From contig JANYHZ010000146.1 of the NCBI GenBank assembly GCA_025362135.1, forward strand, positions 1 to 44,477: a stretch of DNA of 44,477 nt, given 5' to 3'. The translations under genes were made by a program, and so were the position numbers. Under the pieces are notes generated by a model that had not been told where the DNA came from, made no database searches, and worked only from the letters and a program-made list of their open reading frames with translations. Position 1 is the stretch's first letter, and each line of letters begins with the position of its first letter. Source of the DNA: Betaproteobacteria bacterium. GTDB taxonomy: Bacteria > Pseudomonadota > Gammaproteobacteria > Burkholderiales > Usitatibacteraceae. Positions 1 to 8,882 of this stretch are shown here, in pieces.

Positions 1-2361
1 GTCGCGACGGCGCCCCATCTGAACGGTGTGAGTATCGGCTGCACCGTCGAAACGGGCGGCAAGCGCCCATAAGCCGAGGTGTGCTGCGAGCCCCGCACAC
101 ACTTCCATCACCACCAGTCTGCCGCGCCGTGAGTCGAGCTCGTCGGAGATCGCAAGCGATTCGATGAGCATCTTACGTGCGCGCTGGGTGTCGCCATAGG
201 CCACGGCAACCATAGCCAGATTGTTCAGGCCGATCATCGTGCGTAAACGGTCGCCGGTGGCGCGTACGTGGCGCAAGCCTTCTTCGTACAGGGCTTCGGC
301 GGCATCGAGGTGGCCTTCCACGCGCTCCAGCTCGGCCATGTTTGCGACGGCGATATTGACAAGACCAGGCTTGTCACCAATCTGGCGCGCCAGCGCAAGC
401 GCCTCGTCCAGATAAGCGCGAGCTTCCGGCAGCGCATGCAAACTCAGGCGTACAAACCCGAGGTGCGAGAGCGCGCTCGCCACCAGATCGGTGAAACCAC
501 GCTGGCGGCCGATTGATACACATTCCTCGAGCAACGCGGCCGAATCGGCATCGAGACCACGGTAGCCGCACAATCTGCCGGCATGTAACAATGCTTCACA
601 GCGCAGGCGGGCGTACTCTTCAGTGCGCTCACGGTCGACCGCTTGACTTTGCAAGGAGTCGTCGTACTCTGCCCGGGTATACGTTCGCGCCAGCGCTTCA
701 AGGTAGGCGTGGTGGCCTTGCACCATCAACCCGCGGCTTAGCCAAAAACGCGGCAATGCATTCACCAGTCGCAGCCCGCGCACGGCACCATCGTCGGCGT
801 GGTTGCACCAGGCGTGCGCGCTGAGCAAGTTGTCGCGGTCGTGGTTCAGCCTCTTCAGCCATGCGCCCTGTTCGGGGCCTTCGAGTTGCGCTTTTGCATC
901 TTGCGCGAGTGCGAGAAAACAAGCCAGGTGTCGCTCGCGGGTGGCGTGTTGCTCGCCCGATTCCGCCAAGCGCTCCAGCGCGAACTGACGCATCGTTTCG
1001 AGCATGCGGTATCGCACTTCACCATCGGCGTCGGGCAGGGCGTTGATCAGTGATTTCTCGACCAGCGCGCCAAGGTGGTCAAGCACTGCCCAGGTGTCGA
1101 TATTGCCGAGTGCCGCCACCAGCTGCGAAGCATCGAGACCGAAGGATCCCGACATCACTCCCAGCCTGCGGAACACCGCCTGCTGTTCTATTGATAACAG
1201 GGCGTGGCTCCATTCCAGCGCTGCACGCAGCGTACGGTGACGCTGCGGTGCGACGCGTGAACCACCGCCGAGAACGAACAGGCGCTGGCCGAGACGATCC
1301 CGCAAACCTTGCACCCCGAGTAGCTGAACTCTGGCTGCGGCCAGTTCAATGGCCAGTGGAATGCCATCGAGGTTGGCGCAAATATCGACAACTGCAGCGA
1401 CGTTGGATGCGTCCAGCACGAAACGCTGATCGGCCGCGCGCGCGCGGTGCTCGAACAGACGCACGGCACCCGTTCCAGCGGCTTCCGCAAGGGTGACCCC
1501 GACCGGTACGGCCAGCGTTCCAACACGATAGATCTGCTCCACTCCAAGTTTCAACGGCTCCTGACTCGTAGCCAATAGATGCAGCTTTGGTGCACCCTGC
1601 AACAAGGTGGCAGCGAGTAACGCGATCGGCGCAACGAGGTGCTCGCAGTTATCGAATACGATCATCATGTGCCGTTGCTTTACGGCATCGGCCAGCGCGA
1701 CAGCCGCTTCCCCCGAACCTAACGTCACTTGCAAGGCACCGGCCACGACCGGCGCGAGTTGTGAAGCATCCGTCAGCGGCGCCAGATCAACCATGCAGAC
1801 GGCGTGGGTGAATGCCGGAGCCATCGCCTGCGCCACTGCGTGCGCCAGAACGGTCTTGCCGATGCCGCCGGCACCGACCAGCGTGACCAGCCGATGCGCG
1901 TTCACGAGTGCCGTGACTGCTTTGACATCATCGTCGCGTCCGAACAAGGTCAGATCATCATTGCGGCGATCAGTCGATCTGCGCGCAGGGTTTGCAACAA
2001 GCGCGTCGCCGGTTTGGTTGGCAGGCTTGTCGCCCGCACCGACCGCCAATGGCGTAATCGTCGCGGTGAAGCGATAGCCGCGACCGGGAATCGTAGCGAT
2101 CGCCTGCGGCCCCAACAGTCTCCTCAGCGCGGAAACATGCACCTGCAGATTATTTTCTTCGATCACCAGTCCCGGCCAGACAAGTTCGAGTAGTTCGTTT
2201 TTGCTCACGACCCGATCACGGTGCTCGATTAGTACGAGCAAAACGTCGAACGCGCGCGCGCCGAGCCTGGTTGGCTGGCCATCGATGAGCAATTGACGCG
2301 CTTCTCGCCGGACGGCGCAGTGGTCGAATACGAAATCGGCAGCGACGGTCGAATCGGGCAT
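1..2361 (-). CDS. Winged-helix / P-loop ATPase transcriptional regulator with TPR-like region (partial, C-terminus beyond window)
   Basis: The minus strand is open from an ATG at 2361 through base 1 (787 codons, no stop), so the C-terminus lies outside the window. Residues 1-100 read as an OmpR/PhoB-type winged helix: the LGARAFDVLLVL start, VWPG, then VSALRRLLG and IPGRGYRF. An NB-ARC/STAND-like ATPase follows, with Walker A GAGGIGKT (163-170) and Walker B IVFDN (234-238), and DGIPLAIELAAAR downstream as is typical of these ATPases. After about residue 480 the protein is helical and TPR-like. It is probably a cytoplasmic signal-dependent transcription factor; the ligand and target genes are unknown. 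It is divergent from the methyltransferase at 2505. No good Shine-Dalgarno precedes the ATG. Confidence 0.9.
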   Translation of the reverse strand, partial: MPDSTVAADFVFDHCAVRREARQLLIDGQPTRLGARAFDVLLVLIEHRDRVVSKNELLELVWPGLVIEENNLQVHVSALRRLLGPQAIATIPGRGYRFTATITPLAVGAGDKPANQTGDALVANPARRSTDRRNDDLTLFGRDDDVKAVTALVNAHRLVTLVGAGGIGKTVLAHAVAQAMAPAFTHAVCMVDLAPLTDASQLAPVVAGALQVTLGSGEAAVALADAVKQRHMMIVFDNCEHLVAPIALLAATLLQGAPKLHLLATSQEPLKLGVEQIYRVGTLAVPVGVTLAEAAGTGAVRLFEHRARAADQRFVLDASNVAAVVDICANLDGIPLAIELAAARVQLLGVQGLRDRLGQRLFVLGGGSRVAPQRHRTLRAALEWSHALLSIEQQAVFRRLGVMSGSFGLDASQLVAALGNIDTWAVLDHLGALVEKSLINALPDADGEVRYRMLETMRQFALERLAESGEQHATRERHLACFLALAQDAKAQLEGPEQGAWLKRLNHDRDNLLSAHAWCNHADDGAVRGLRLVNALPRFWLSRGLMVQGHHAYLEALARTYTRAEYDDSLQSQAVDRERTEEYARLRCEALLHAGRLCGYRGLDADSAALLEECVSIGRQRGFTDLVASALSHLGFVRLSLHALPEARAYLDEALALARQIGDKPGLVNIAVANMAELERVEGHLDAAEALYEEGLRHVRATGDRLRTMIGLNNLAMVAVAYGDTQRARKMLIESLAISDELDSRRGRLVVMEVCAGLAAHLGLWALAARFDGAADTHTVQMGRRRD

Positions 2362-2504
2362 TGTTTTTTTTTCGGGGACCAGGCGCACATTTTACAACAC
2401 CGGCGTTAACCAATATTCAGAACAATTAAGGCCGCACCCAAAGACCTGAATGGCCAAAGCGCGCAGAGTGCTTGCTTCATCAACGCAGTCGAAATTGTCG
2501 CGCA

Positions 2505-3326
2505 ATGGTCATATCCAAAGGCATTGTCAGTGCCAACCCCCCCAGCACCGGCGCACAACTAATGGCGCACATCAGACAAACGAGCGTCGACTTGTTGGCG
2601 CTGAAGGCTGGGCATCGGGCGCTGGATTTGGGCTGTGGTGCAGGCATGGATGCGATCACAATGGGGCACTTGGTCGGCCCTACAGGCGAAGTACACGGTG
2701 TTGACTACGATGAGGCAATGGTCACCCAGGCGCGGGTGCACGCAGCGGCCGATGGTGTCAGCGCGTGGGTTACACACCACCACGCCAGTGCCAGCGCGCT
2801 GCCCTGGCCAAACGGTTTTTTCGATGCTAGCCGGAGCGAACTGGTTTTCCAGCACCTGCTCGATCCGGAACGCGCCTTCGACGAGTTGATGCGCGTGACC
2901 AAACCGGGCGGCCAATTGGTCGTCCTCGACGGTGACTGGGCCACACTCACCATCGACAGCGACGAGACGGAACTTGAACGCAGGCTGGTGCAGTTTAACG
3001 CCGCACACATGATGAATAATCCGTTTTCCGGGCGACACCTGCGTCGCATGTTTGCCAGTCGTGGATTTACCGATCTCACCATCGATGTACAGCCCGTGAT
3101 CCTGGCCGATGTCGCGGCGGCGCGCCAAATGATGCGGTTGAACGCGCTTACCCGTGAGGCGCTGGCTACCGGTGTGATCGATGCAGGGGAGGCACAGCGC
3201 TGGGATGCCAGCCTTTCGCGCGCATCCGATTCGGGCGCGTTCTTCGCCAGCGTAAATATGGTGCTGGTATCCGGGCGCAAACCGCCGCGAAGGGCATCTG
3301 CAGGTGGCAATCAAAGGCAGACATAG
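2505..3326 (+). CDS. Class I SAM-dependent methyltransferase
   Basis: This is a cytoplasmic methyltransferase of about 273 residues. Motif I is LDLGCGAGMDAI, followed by an acidic residue after the second strand (VHGVDYDEAM) and the motif III/post-motif region RVTKPGGQLVVLDGDW. This is the UbiE/Methyltransf_11 type. The substrate is unknown. I chose ATG 2505 because the upstream in-frame TTG at 2472 adds only low-complexity residues. The gene is divergent from the winged-helix/ATPase gene with about 140 bp between them, so that regulator may control it (inference). Confidence 0.8.
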   Translation: MVISKGIVSANPPSTGAQLMAHIRQTSVDLLALKAGHRALDLGCGAGMDAITMGHLVGPTGEVHGVDYDEAMVTQARVHAAADGVSAWVTHHHASASALPWPNGFFDASRSELVFQHLLDPERAFDELMRVTKPGGQLVVLDGDWATLTIDSDETELERRLVQFNAAHMMNNPFSGRHLRRMFASRGFTDLTIDVQPVILADVAAARQMMRLNALTREALATGVIDAGEAQRWDASLSRASDSGAFFASVNMVLVSGRKPPRRASAGGNQRQT

Positions 3327-3327
3327 C

Positions 3328-3531
3328 ATGGATTCAAGACGGAAGAAAACCAGCTACAACGGCGTAGTTCACACCGGGCAGTGTTTTGGTGCAGCCGGTG
3401 ATTTCAGTCAGAAAATCAATCCGAAATTTAAATCTCAGGCGACCATGATATTCACGCTGCCCCTCATGCCTGTTGGCTTCCCGGCCTTTCTGGAACGGCT
3501 GAACCAGGCAACGCCCAGTGAACTACTTTGA
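3328..3531 (+). CDS. Possible small hypothetical protein
   Basis: A 67-codon frame begins at an ATG two bases after the methyltransferase stop. I recognise no family and see no clear ribosome binding site. The composition (basic N-terminus, a short hydrophobic FTLPLMPVGFPAFL stretch) does not prove that it is coding. It fills most of the 265-bp gap before the protease gene and could be chance. Confidence 0.2.
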   Translation: MDSRRKKTSYNGVVHTGQCFGAAGDFSQKINPKFKSQATMIFTLPLMPVGFPAFLERLNQATPSELL

Positions 3532-3591
3532 GCTCCCGCAGTATTGCGAAAGCTGTTTCCCAGCAATTGAACTTTTAAGGAGATTACATAC

Positions 3592-6324
3592 ATGAACCTC
3601 ACACCTCGCCTGCGGCGTATTCTTCTCGCCAGTACGGCAATAGCCATGATCGCGACAGGGACGCCATCCCTTGCCGCGCAAAAATTTGACGCCAAAATTT
3701 CGAGCGCGATGGCAAAGGCGGGCGTTGAAAAAACGGGAGACGGATCGTACAAATTAATGCGACTTCCAGCGCAAATTGAAGTCATCAAGATTCTGGTTCG
3801 CTTCAACGATGGCAAGGCCCTGGATGGCATCCGCAGCGCGGGTGGTACGGTCAATTCTGTGCTGGGCAACATTGCCTCGGTCGCGATACCTGCTTCGTCA
3901 TTGGGCCAATTAGTGGCGATGAATGAAATTCAATACATGGAATCGGAAAAAATGGTGCCGCAGCGACTCAGTTCAAGTGTCCCGGCGACGCGTGCCAATC
4001 TGATTCGTTCAGGCGTTTCGCCTGATCTGACGGGCGCAACCGGCGCCGGCGTGATCGTTGGAATCGTCGATGACGGGCTGGATTTCCGGCACCTCACTTT
4101 TCGCAATGCGAATGGCTCTACCCGGCTCCTCGGTTTATGGGATCAACGGGCATCAGGCGCAGCGGGCTCGCCGCCTGCGGGCTTTAACTACGGTGGCGAA
4201 TGTACCGTTCAAATGCTTAATGACGCCATCGCCGGTACTGGAGGATGTACCCAGCCTTCGACCGGTAACCACGGCACCCACGTTGGTGACATCGCTGCCG
4301 GCAACGGGCAGCAGACCGGCAATGGTCAAGCCCCATATCGTTTCGTTGGCATGGCGCCAAAGGCAGATATCCTCGCATCCAATTCCATCGTAGGCGGTAC
4401 AGGAGGCAGCAACTCGGTCGTCGATGCAATCGTCTGGATGAAGGCAAAGGCCGCGGCACTCGGCAAGCCACTGGTCGTGAACCTGAGTTTGGGTTCCTAT
4501 TTTGGTGCGCGCGACGGAACGTCGAACTACGAACAGGCACTCTCAAACGCTGGTGCCGCGGGCGTCGTTGTCACATCAGCGGCAGGCAATGAGGGCTCCG
4601 ACAAAATTGTTGCAACAGGGCAGATTTCTGCAGCCCAAACCACGTCCGTGTCGTTCACCTGGGCCAGGAGCGTTACGAAGGACCAGAGGATTGAAATTTG
4701 GTATCCAGGGGTGAATCAATATGCAATCAAGTTGACTGGACCTGCTGGATGCGCCATGCCCGATTTCGTCCTGGCAGGCACCGATCGGACGTTTACGTTG
4801 CCTTGTGGAACCATTGAGGTCAGCTCAACTGCGCCGCAAGCAAATAACGACGATCGCCAGATTCTGGTCGGCTTCACGATCAATTCTGCAAACCCGACCG
4901 GATTTCACGGCGATTGGACCTATGAATTGCGCGGCGATGCGGTCGCGTCGCCAAATACGCCCTTTACGTTAATTTGTGGTGAAGATAGCGGGGGACTACT
5001 GTTCACATCGAATACGCCTGCCGGTTTTACGCTGGGCATTTTGACCGATACGTCTACACCCACACGCACCATCTCTGTCGCTGCTTACAATACCAATTCC
5101 TCCTGGCTGACGGCGGGAGGCGTGCCGAATACGCCGGCGAATTACAATTTTGGCCCAATCAGCGATGTGGCGAATTTTTCCAGCCGCGGGCCACGTCGCA
5201 ATTGTTCGAACCTGAGCAAGTGTCCGCCTGTCATGAAGCCGGAGATTGCAGCGCCCGGGGCCATGATCATGGCCGCGTTAGGTCAGGATGCAAAAACACC
5301 GTCCAATCCTGAGACCGTCGAGGCGGACGGCAAACACGTGGCCTACAACGGTACCAGCATGGCGGCTCCACATTTGGCTGGCGCTATCGCACTCATGTTG
5401 CAAAAAAATCCGAAGCTGACACCAGAGCAAATCAAACAGATTCTTTTCCAGAATGTACAAACCAATGGGTTTACCACGGGGTTGCCAACCTTCAATCCTG
5501 CCTCACCCTTGATGCCGGCAACGACCAATAACAACTGGGGCTACGGCATCCTTGATGCGCAGGCTGCGGTCAACGCCGTTTCCGTTGCAGGCACGCCGAC
5601 CACCAATCCGTATACGGGACTATGGTGGATAGAGCGCGAATCCGGCTGGGGCATGAGTCTCACGCAGCGTGGCGCGATCCTGTTCATGGCCTGGTACACC
5701 TACGATTCGTCGGGCGCACCGGTCTGGTACGTCATCACCAATTGTCCGGTGGTGGGAACCGGTTGCACGGGGGATATTTTCACCGTGTCAGGCGGCGTCT
5801 CGGTAACGGTGCCGTGGAATAATCCGACGCTAAGTGTCTTGCCAGTGGGCCGGGGAACCTTCGCATTCAGTGATGCCAACAATGGCGCATTCACCTACAC
5901 GCTCAATGGCGTTGCAGGCTTGAAGAACATTACGCGCCAGGTATTCGCGACGGGTTCCACGCCGCCAGCCGTCGACTACACCTCACTTTATTGGGCTGCT
6001 CCGGCCAATTCCGAGTCCGGCTGGGGCGTCTCCCTCACCCAGCAGTTCGGGATCATATTTGTCGCGCTGTACACGTACGACGCGAACAAGAAACCGATCT
6101 GGTACGTCGTCACGAATTGTCCCGTTGTCGGCAGTGGCTGCACCGGGCTTTTGTATCAGGTGAACGGGGGCCGAATTCCCACTGACGCATGGGGCGCGCC
6201 AGCGCTCGACGTGAAACCAGTCGGCAACATGACCTTGTCGTTCACCGACGCCAGCAACGGCACGATGAGCTTTACGATCAATAACGTCGCGGGCTCTAAA
6301 GTCATTACGAAGCAGATTTTCTGA
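3592..6324 (+). CDS. Secreted subtilisin-like (S8) serine protease with two C-terminal repeats
   Basis: This is a 910-residue exported peptidase. A signal peptide covers residues 1 to about 29 (ends SLAA). A prodomain-like segment (about 30-140) precedes the S8 catalytic domain. The triad is visible: Asp160 (VGIVDDGLD), His227 (NHGTHVG) and Ser589 (NGTSMAAPH), with oxyanion Asn333 (AAGNEG). A large insertion (about 345-500) between Asn333 and the Ser block resembles the PA/beta-rich inserts of subtilases such as C5a-peptidase relatives. Two related modules of about 110 residues follow (see the repeat entry). The start is fixed by the strong AAGGAG at 3577-3582, nine bases upstream. It is probably released outside the cell or held at the surface. 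Its substrate is unknown. Confidence 0.93.
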   Translation: MNLTPRLRRILLASTAIAMIATGTPSLAAQKFDAKISSAMAKAGVEKTGDGSYKLMRLPAQIEVIKILVRFNDGKALDGIRSAGGTVNSVLGNIASVAIPASSLGQLVAMNEIQYMESEKMVPQRLSSSVPATRANLIRSGVSPDLTGATGAGVIVGIVDDGLDFRHLTFRNANGSTRLLGLWDQRASGAAGSPPAGFNYGGECTVQMLNDAIAGTGGCTQPSTGNHGTHVGDIAAGNGQQTGNGQAPYRFVGMAPKADILASNSIVGGTGGSNSVVDAIVWMKAKAAALGKPLVVNLSLGSYFGARDGTSNYEQALSNAGAAGVVVTSAAGNEGSDKIVATGQISAAQTTSVSFTWARSVTKDQRIEIWYPGVNQYAIKLTGPAGCAMPDFVLAGTDRTFTLPCGTIEVSSTAPQANNDDRQILVGFTINSANPTGFHGDWTYELRGDAVASPNTPFTLICGEDSGGLLFTSNTPAGFTLGILTDTSTPTRTISVAAYNTNSSWLTAGGVPNTPANYNFGPISDVANFSSRGPRRNCSNLSKCPPVMKPEIAAPGAMIMAALGQDAKTPSNPETVEADGKHVAYNGTSMAAPHLAGAIALMLQKNPKLTPEQIKQILFQNVQTNGFTTGLPTFNPASPLMPATTNNNWGYGILDAQAAVNAVSVAGTPTTNPYTGLWWIERESGWGMSLTQRGAILFMAWYTYDSSGAPVWYVITNCPVVGTGCTGDIFTVSGGVSVTVPWNNPTLSVLPVGRGTFAFSDANNGAFTYTLNGVAGLKNITRQVFATGSTPPAVDYTSLYWAAPANSESGWGVSLTQQFGIIFVALYTYDANKKPIWYVVTNCPVVGSGCTGLLYQVNGGRIPTDAWGAPALDVKPVGNMTLSFTDASNGTMSFTINNVAGSKVITKQIF
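5608..6321 (+). repeat. Tandem duplicated C-terminal module of the protease (two copies)
   Basis: Protein residues about 673-785 and 795-910 are two diverged copies of one module. Both contain an aromatic start (GLWW / SLYW), ESGWG-SLTQ, then F-A-YTYD, P-WYV-TNCPVVG-GCTG, and a C-terminal beta-rich half ending in K-IT-Q-F. Two cysteines per copy (in TNC and GCT) could form a disulfide. I recall similar Trp-rich ESGWG modules on secreted betaproteobacterial proteins, but cannot name a Pfam family. A surface-binding or anchoring role is inference. Confidence 0.8.
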
Positions 6325-6469
6325 GTTTGGGAGATGCCCTGAATTCGCAGGTGTATTTGATTTGTAGCGACACGATGGCTGTACTTGGCCACCAGGTTTT
6401 GTAGAGGGCACCTGGCCCAAATCTTTGATGAACCGGTTCAATTAATTCAATATTTTTTTGGAGACAACA

Positions 6470-6805
6470 ATGAAGAAAACAGTCGGTGCCTTTCTGGCGG
6501 GTGTGGTTTTTGTGGTTGGTGCAAGCCCTGCGTTTGCGGATGATTTTCTGCTGCACAACGATACGCATCATGTCTTGAAGATCTTCGTCACGAAAGAAAA
6601 GGGTGGGAAGTGGAGTCCCAACTGGCTTAAGAAAGGCGGCGTCAAACCCGGTGAAACCTGGCATATGGAGTTTGCCAACCCAGGCAAAAATTGTGTTGTG
6701 GCCGTGAACGTCAAGTCGGACGACGGCTACGTGCATGACTACGACGTCAACTTTTGCAAGGCCACTGAAATTTTCATTTTGGACGACTCGATCGAGTACA
6801 AATAA
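6470..6805 (+). CDS. Small secreted protein of unknown function
   Basis: This is a 111-residue protein with a clean signal peptide (residues 1-23, ending SPAFA before DDF). The mature part is about 88 residues, with two cysteines and a beta-rich pattern, including FLLHNDTHHVLKIFVT, PGETWHMEF and a C-terminal DDSIEYK. It resembles the small periplasmic proteins with an N-terminal F-N-T-...-I--L-VS pattern that databases often mislabel as argininosuccinate lyase; this is a memory-based resemblance. I chose ATG 6470, which has GGAG at 6460-6463. It lies 145 bp downstream of the protease and may be cotranscribed. The function is unknown. Confidence 0.75.
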   Translation: MKKTVGAFLAGVVFVVGASPAFADDFLLHNDTHHVLKIFVTKEKGGKWSPNWLKKGGVKPGETWHMEFANPGKNCVVAVNVKSDDGYVHDYDVNFCKATEIFILDDSIEYK

Positions 6806-6856
6806 GCGTCACGATTTTGTCGTTCACCAATATCAGGTGAACAGCGAGAATGAGGT

Positions 6857-6900
6857 GTGGCGCGCCGTCCAGCGCGAAAATGGCTGGAGACGCGCGCCAC
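6857..6900. repeat. 44-bp imperfect palindrome, copy 1 (convergent intergenic)
   Basis: The arms run from GTGGCGCG to CGCGCCAC and pair around a central AAAATGG. It lies between the convergent secreted-protein gene (6470-6805) and cyclase gene (6948-8882). It shares TGGCGCGCCGTCCAG, the AAAATG centre and the GCGCGCCA end with the element at 36172-36215. It may be a dispersed REP-like element or a bidirectional terminator; no long T-run follows. Confidence 0.6.
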
Positions 6901-6947
6901 TGCTTGTGTTTTAAACTCAGTTGGATGGAACGGCGGCGACTCGCGCG

Positions 6948-8882
6948 TTACTTGTCACTCAGTGTGAAGGCACCGTCCCAATCTGCTCCAGGTTCGGTGG
7001 CGATGTATTCGCGCACGTAGCCAAGATAGATTTCGGCGATGCGCGCGTATCGGGCAACTGGGGCAAGTTCGGCGAAAATGGCTTCTGCCGTAGCCCACTT
7101 GCGTGCGCGAAATAGCGCCAAAGCGCGATGGTGGCGATCGACCAGGTTGCGCATCTCAAGATCGAGTTGAGCAGCTGGTCCGAGAGGCTGGAAAATGCGT
7201 ACCGCCCTGGTCTTTCCAGAAACCCGTACTTTGTCCAGTTCGAGATAGACGACGTTGCGCGCATTCGCAGCCGTCGTTTCACCGACGATGATGGAGACCT
7301 GGTAACGCTTGGTAAGGCCCTCGAGTCGGGATGCAAGGTTCACGCCGTCTCCCAGAACCGTGTAATTCAGCCTCGTGGGCGAACCAATATTGCCAGCGAC
7401 GACGCGGGCGGTATTTACGCCGATACCAACGTCGGGATTCGGCAAATGTTCCTCCGCCAATTCCCTGGCCAACTGGCGCATGCGCGCGTCGATGGCAAGT
7501 GCGGCGAGTACCGCGCGCTGCGGGTCATCGGAGCGTCCGATTGGCGCGCCAAAAAGTGCCATCACACCGTCGCCGGTGTATTTGTCGATGACCCCATCGT
7601 GCTCATCAACAATCGTATTGATTGAAGTGAGATAGCGATTGAGCAAACCGATGGTTAGGGCCGGGGGTTGATTTTCGCAGAGCGCCGTGAAATTGCGGAT
7701 GTCAGTGAACAACACCGTGACATCGCGCTCCTCGCCGCCTAGCTCGATATTGTGCTTTAGCAACTGCTCGGCGACTTCGTGTGACGCAACCTTGCCAAGA
7801 ATATCCCGCACTTGATCGCGCTCGGTCAGGCCCTTGGACATATTGTTGAAAGCAGTCGCGAGTTCGCCGATTTCGTCATTCTGATGCAACACGATGGGCT
7901 CGCCGTAATTGCCTGCGGCGACCTGCCGAGCCGCGAGTGCGAGCTTGCGAACGGGACGCGTAATACGGCGCGCAATGCGGATGCTGCCAACGAGCGTAAT
8001 GAGCAAGCTCGCGCCGGACAAAAAAATCAACGCCAGCTTCAGGGTTTCGTACGGTTGCAACCCCTCTCGCACGGACCGCTGCAGCACCGCAAACACGCTG
8101 CTGTCGCCGCCATTGTCCCGGTCGCGATCAATGGTGGTGGCGAGTATTTCAAATTCTTCGCCTCCCAGCCGAATTGCCGCGCTCCTCTCATTGCGGGTCG
8201 AGATGCCGGCCGCCTGCTCCTGCAAATTTGTGCGGCTGTCTTGCGTCAATGTTGTTGCAAGAATTGCCGGCGGCCGCTTGTGGTCGCTACCGAGGAATGA
8301 AACGTCCAGGCCAGTGATGCCCTTGAGATCGCGGGCGGTCGAGTCGTCGATTACAAAACCGATCACCACCCACGCAATTGGCACTGGTGCCAGCACGGGA
8401 ACGATGACCAACTGATAGATCGTGCCATCGATGATGCGTATCGCCGAGACAGTGCTTTTCCCTGCGGCTTCATTGATGAGAGCGGGGAATGCAAACGGCT
8501 TGCCGATCAGAGCTGGCTGCACAGTGTCGGCTGCAACAATGTTTGTCATATCGACAAGCGCCAGACGATTGGCTGAAATTCGTGCCCCATGATTTTGAAG
8601 GACGTCAACGATGGTGTCTTTGTCCCAGGTTGCGATTGCGTCACGGAAAGCAAAATCGCGCGTTAACACTGTCGTCGCGGCGACAAGCTGCTGCTCTTTC
8701 TGGTCCAGCAGGCGTTTGAATACGCGCGCGCCGACATTGAGCTCTTCGCGCAGATTGCGTCGCGCGTTTTGTTCGATCGCGTAGCTGATGGCGAAAAACC
8801 CCGCCAGCTGCACGAACATCAACAGTCCGACAAAAAATACAACAATGCGTTTTTCGAGACGCCCGAAATGAAAAAAATTCAT
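6948..8882 (-). CDS. Membrane adenylate/guanylate cyclase with extracytoplasmic sensor and HAMP domain
   Basis: This is a 644-residue class III nucleotide cyclase. Transmembrane helix 1 is at about 13-35. A periplasmic double-Cache-like sensor spans about 36-280, helix 2 about 281-300 and HAMP about 301-355. The cyclase domain (about 385-565) keeps metal-binding Asp394 (LFTDIRNF) and Asp438 (YTGDGVMALFG), Lys434, and the Asn515/Arg519 pair in GDGVNLASRL, so it should be active. Lys434 favours ATP and hence cAMP (inference). A helical tail of about 70 residues follows. Its ATG overlaps the stop of the cupredoxin gene (ATGA), indicating translational coupling: it is the output arm of the globin-cupredoxin operon. 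Confidence 0.92.
   Translation of the reverse strand: MNFFHFGRLEKRIVVFFVGLLMFVQLAGFFAISYAIEQNARRNLREELNVGARVFKRLLDQKEQQLVAATTVLTRDFAFRDAIATWDKDTIVDVLQNHGARISANRLALVDMTNIVAADTVQPALIGKPFAFPALINEAAGKSTVSAIRIIDGTIYQLVIVPVLAPVPIAWVVIGFVIDDSTARDLKGITGLDVSFLGSDHKRPPAILATTLTQDSRTNLQEQAAGISTRNERSAAIRLGGEEFEILATTIDRDRDNGGDSSVFAVLQRSVREGLQPYETLKLALIFLSGASLLITLVGSIRIARRITRPVRKLALAARQVAAGNYGEPIVLHQNDEIGELATAFNNMSKGLTERDQVRDILGKVASHEVAEQLLKHNIELGGEERDVTVLFTDIRNFTALCENQPPALTIGLLNRYLTSINTIVDEHDGVIDKYTGDGVMALFGAPIGRSDDPQRAVLAALAIDARMRQLARELAEEHLPNPDVGIGVNTARVVAGNIGSPTRLNYTVLGDGVNLASRLEGLTKRYQVSIIVGETTAANARNVVYLELDKVRVSGKTRAVRIFQPLGPAAQLDLEMRNLVDRHHRALALFRARKWATAEAIFAELAPVARYARIAEIYLGYVREYIATEPGADWDGAFTLSDK

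Noticed and set aside
221-2193. Several plus-strand frames of 60-156 codons
   Set aside because: They are antisense to the continuous minus-strand ATPase regulator, whose domain motifs are clear; the plus-strand products match no family.
7540-7555. TTGGCGCGCCAA palindrome as a third copy of the 44-bp element
   Set aside because: It lies inside the cyclase coding sequence, is only 12 bp and lacks the GTCCAG arm and AAAATG centre.
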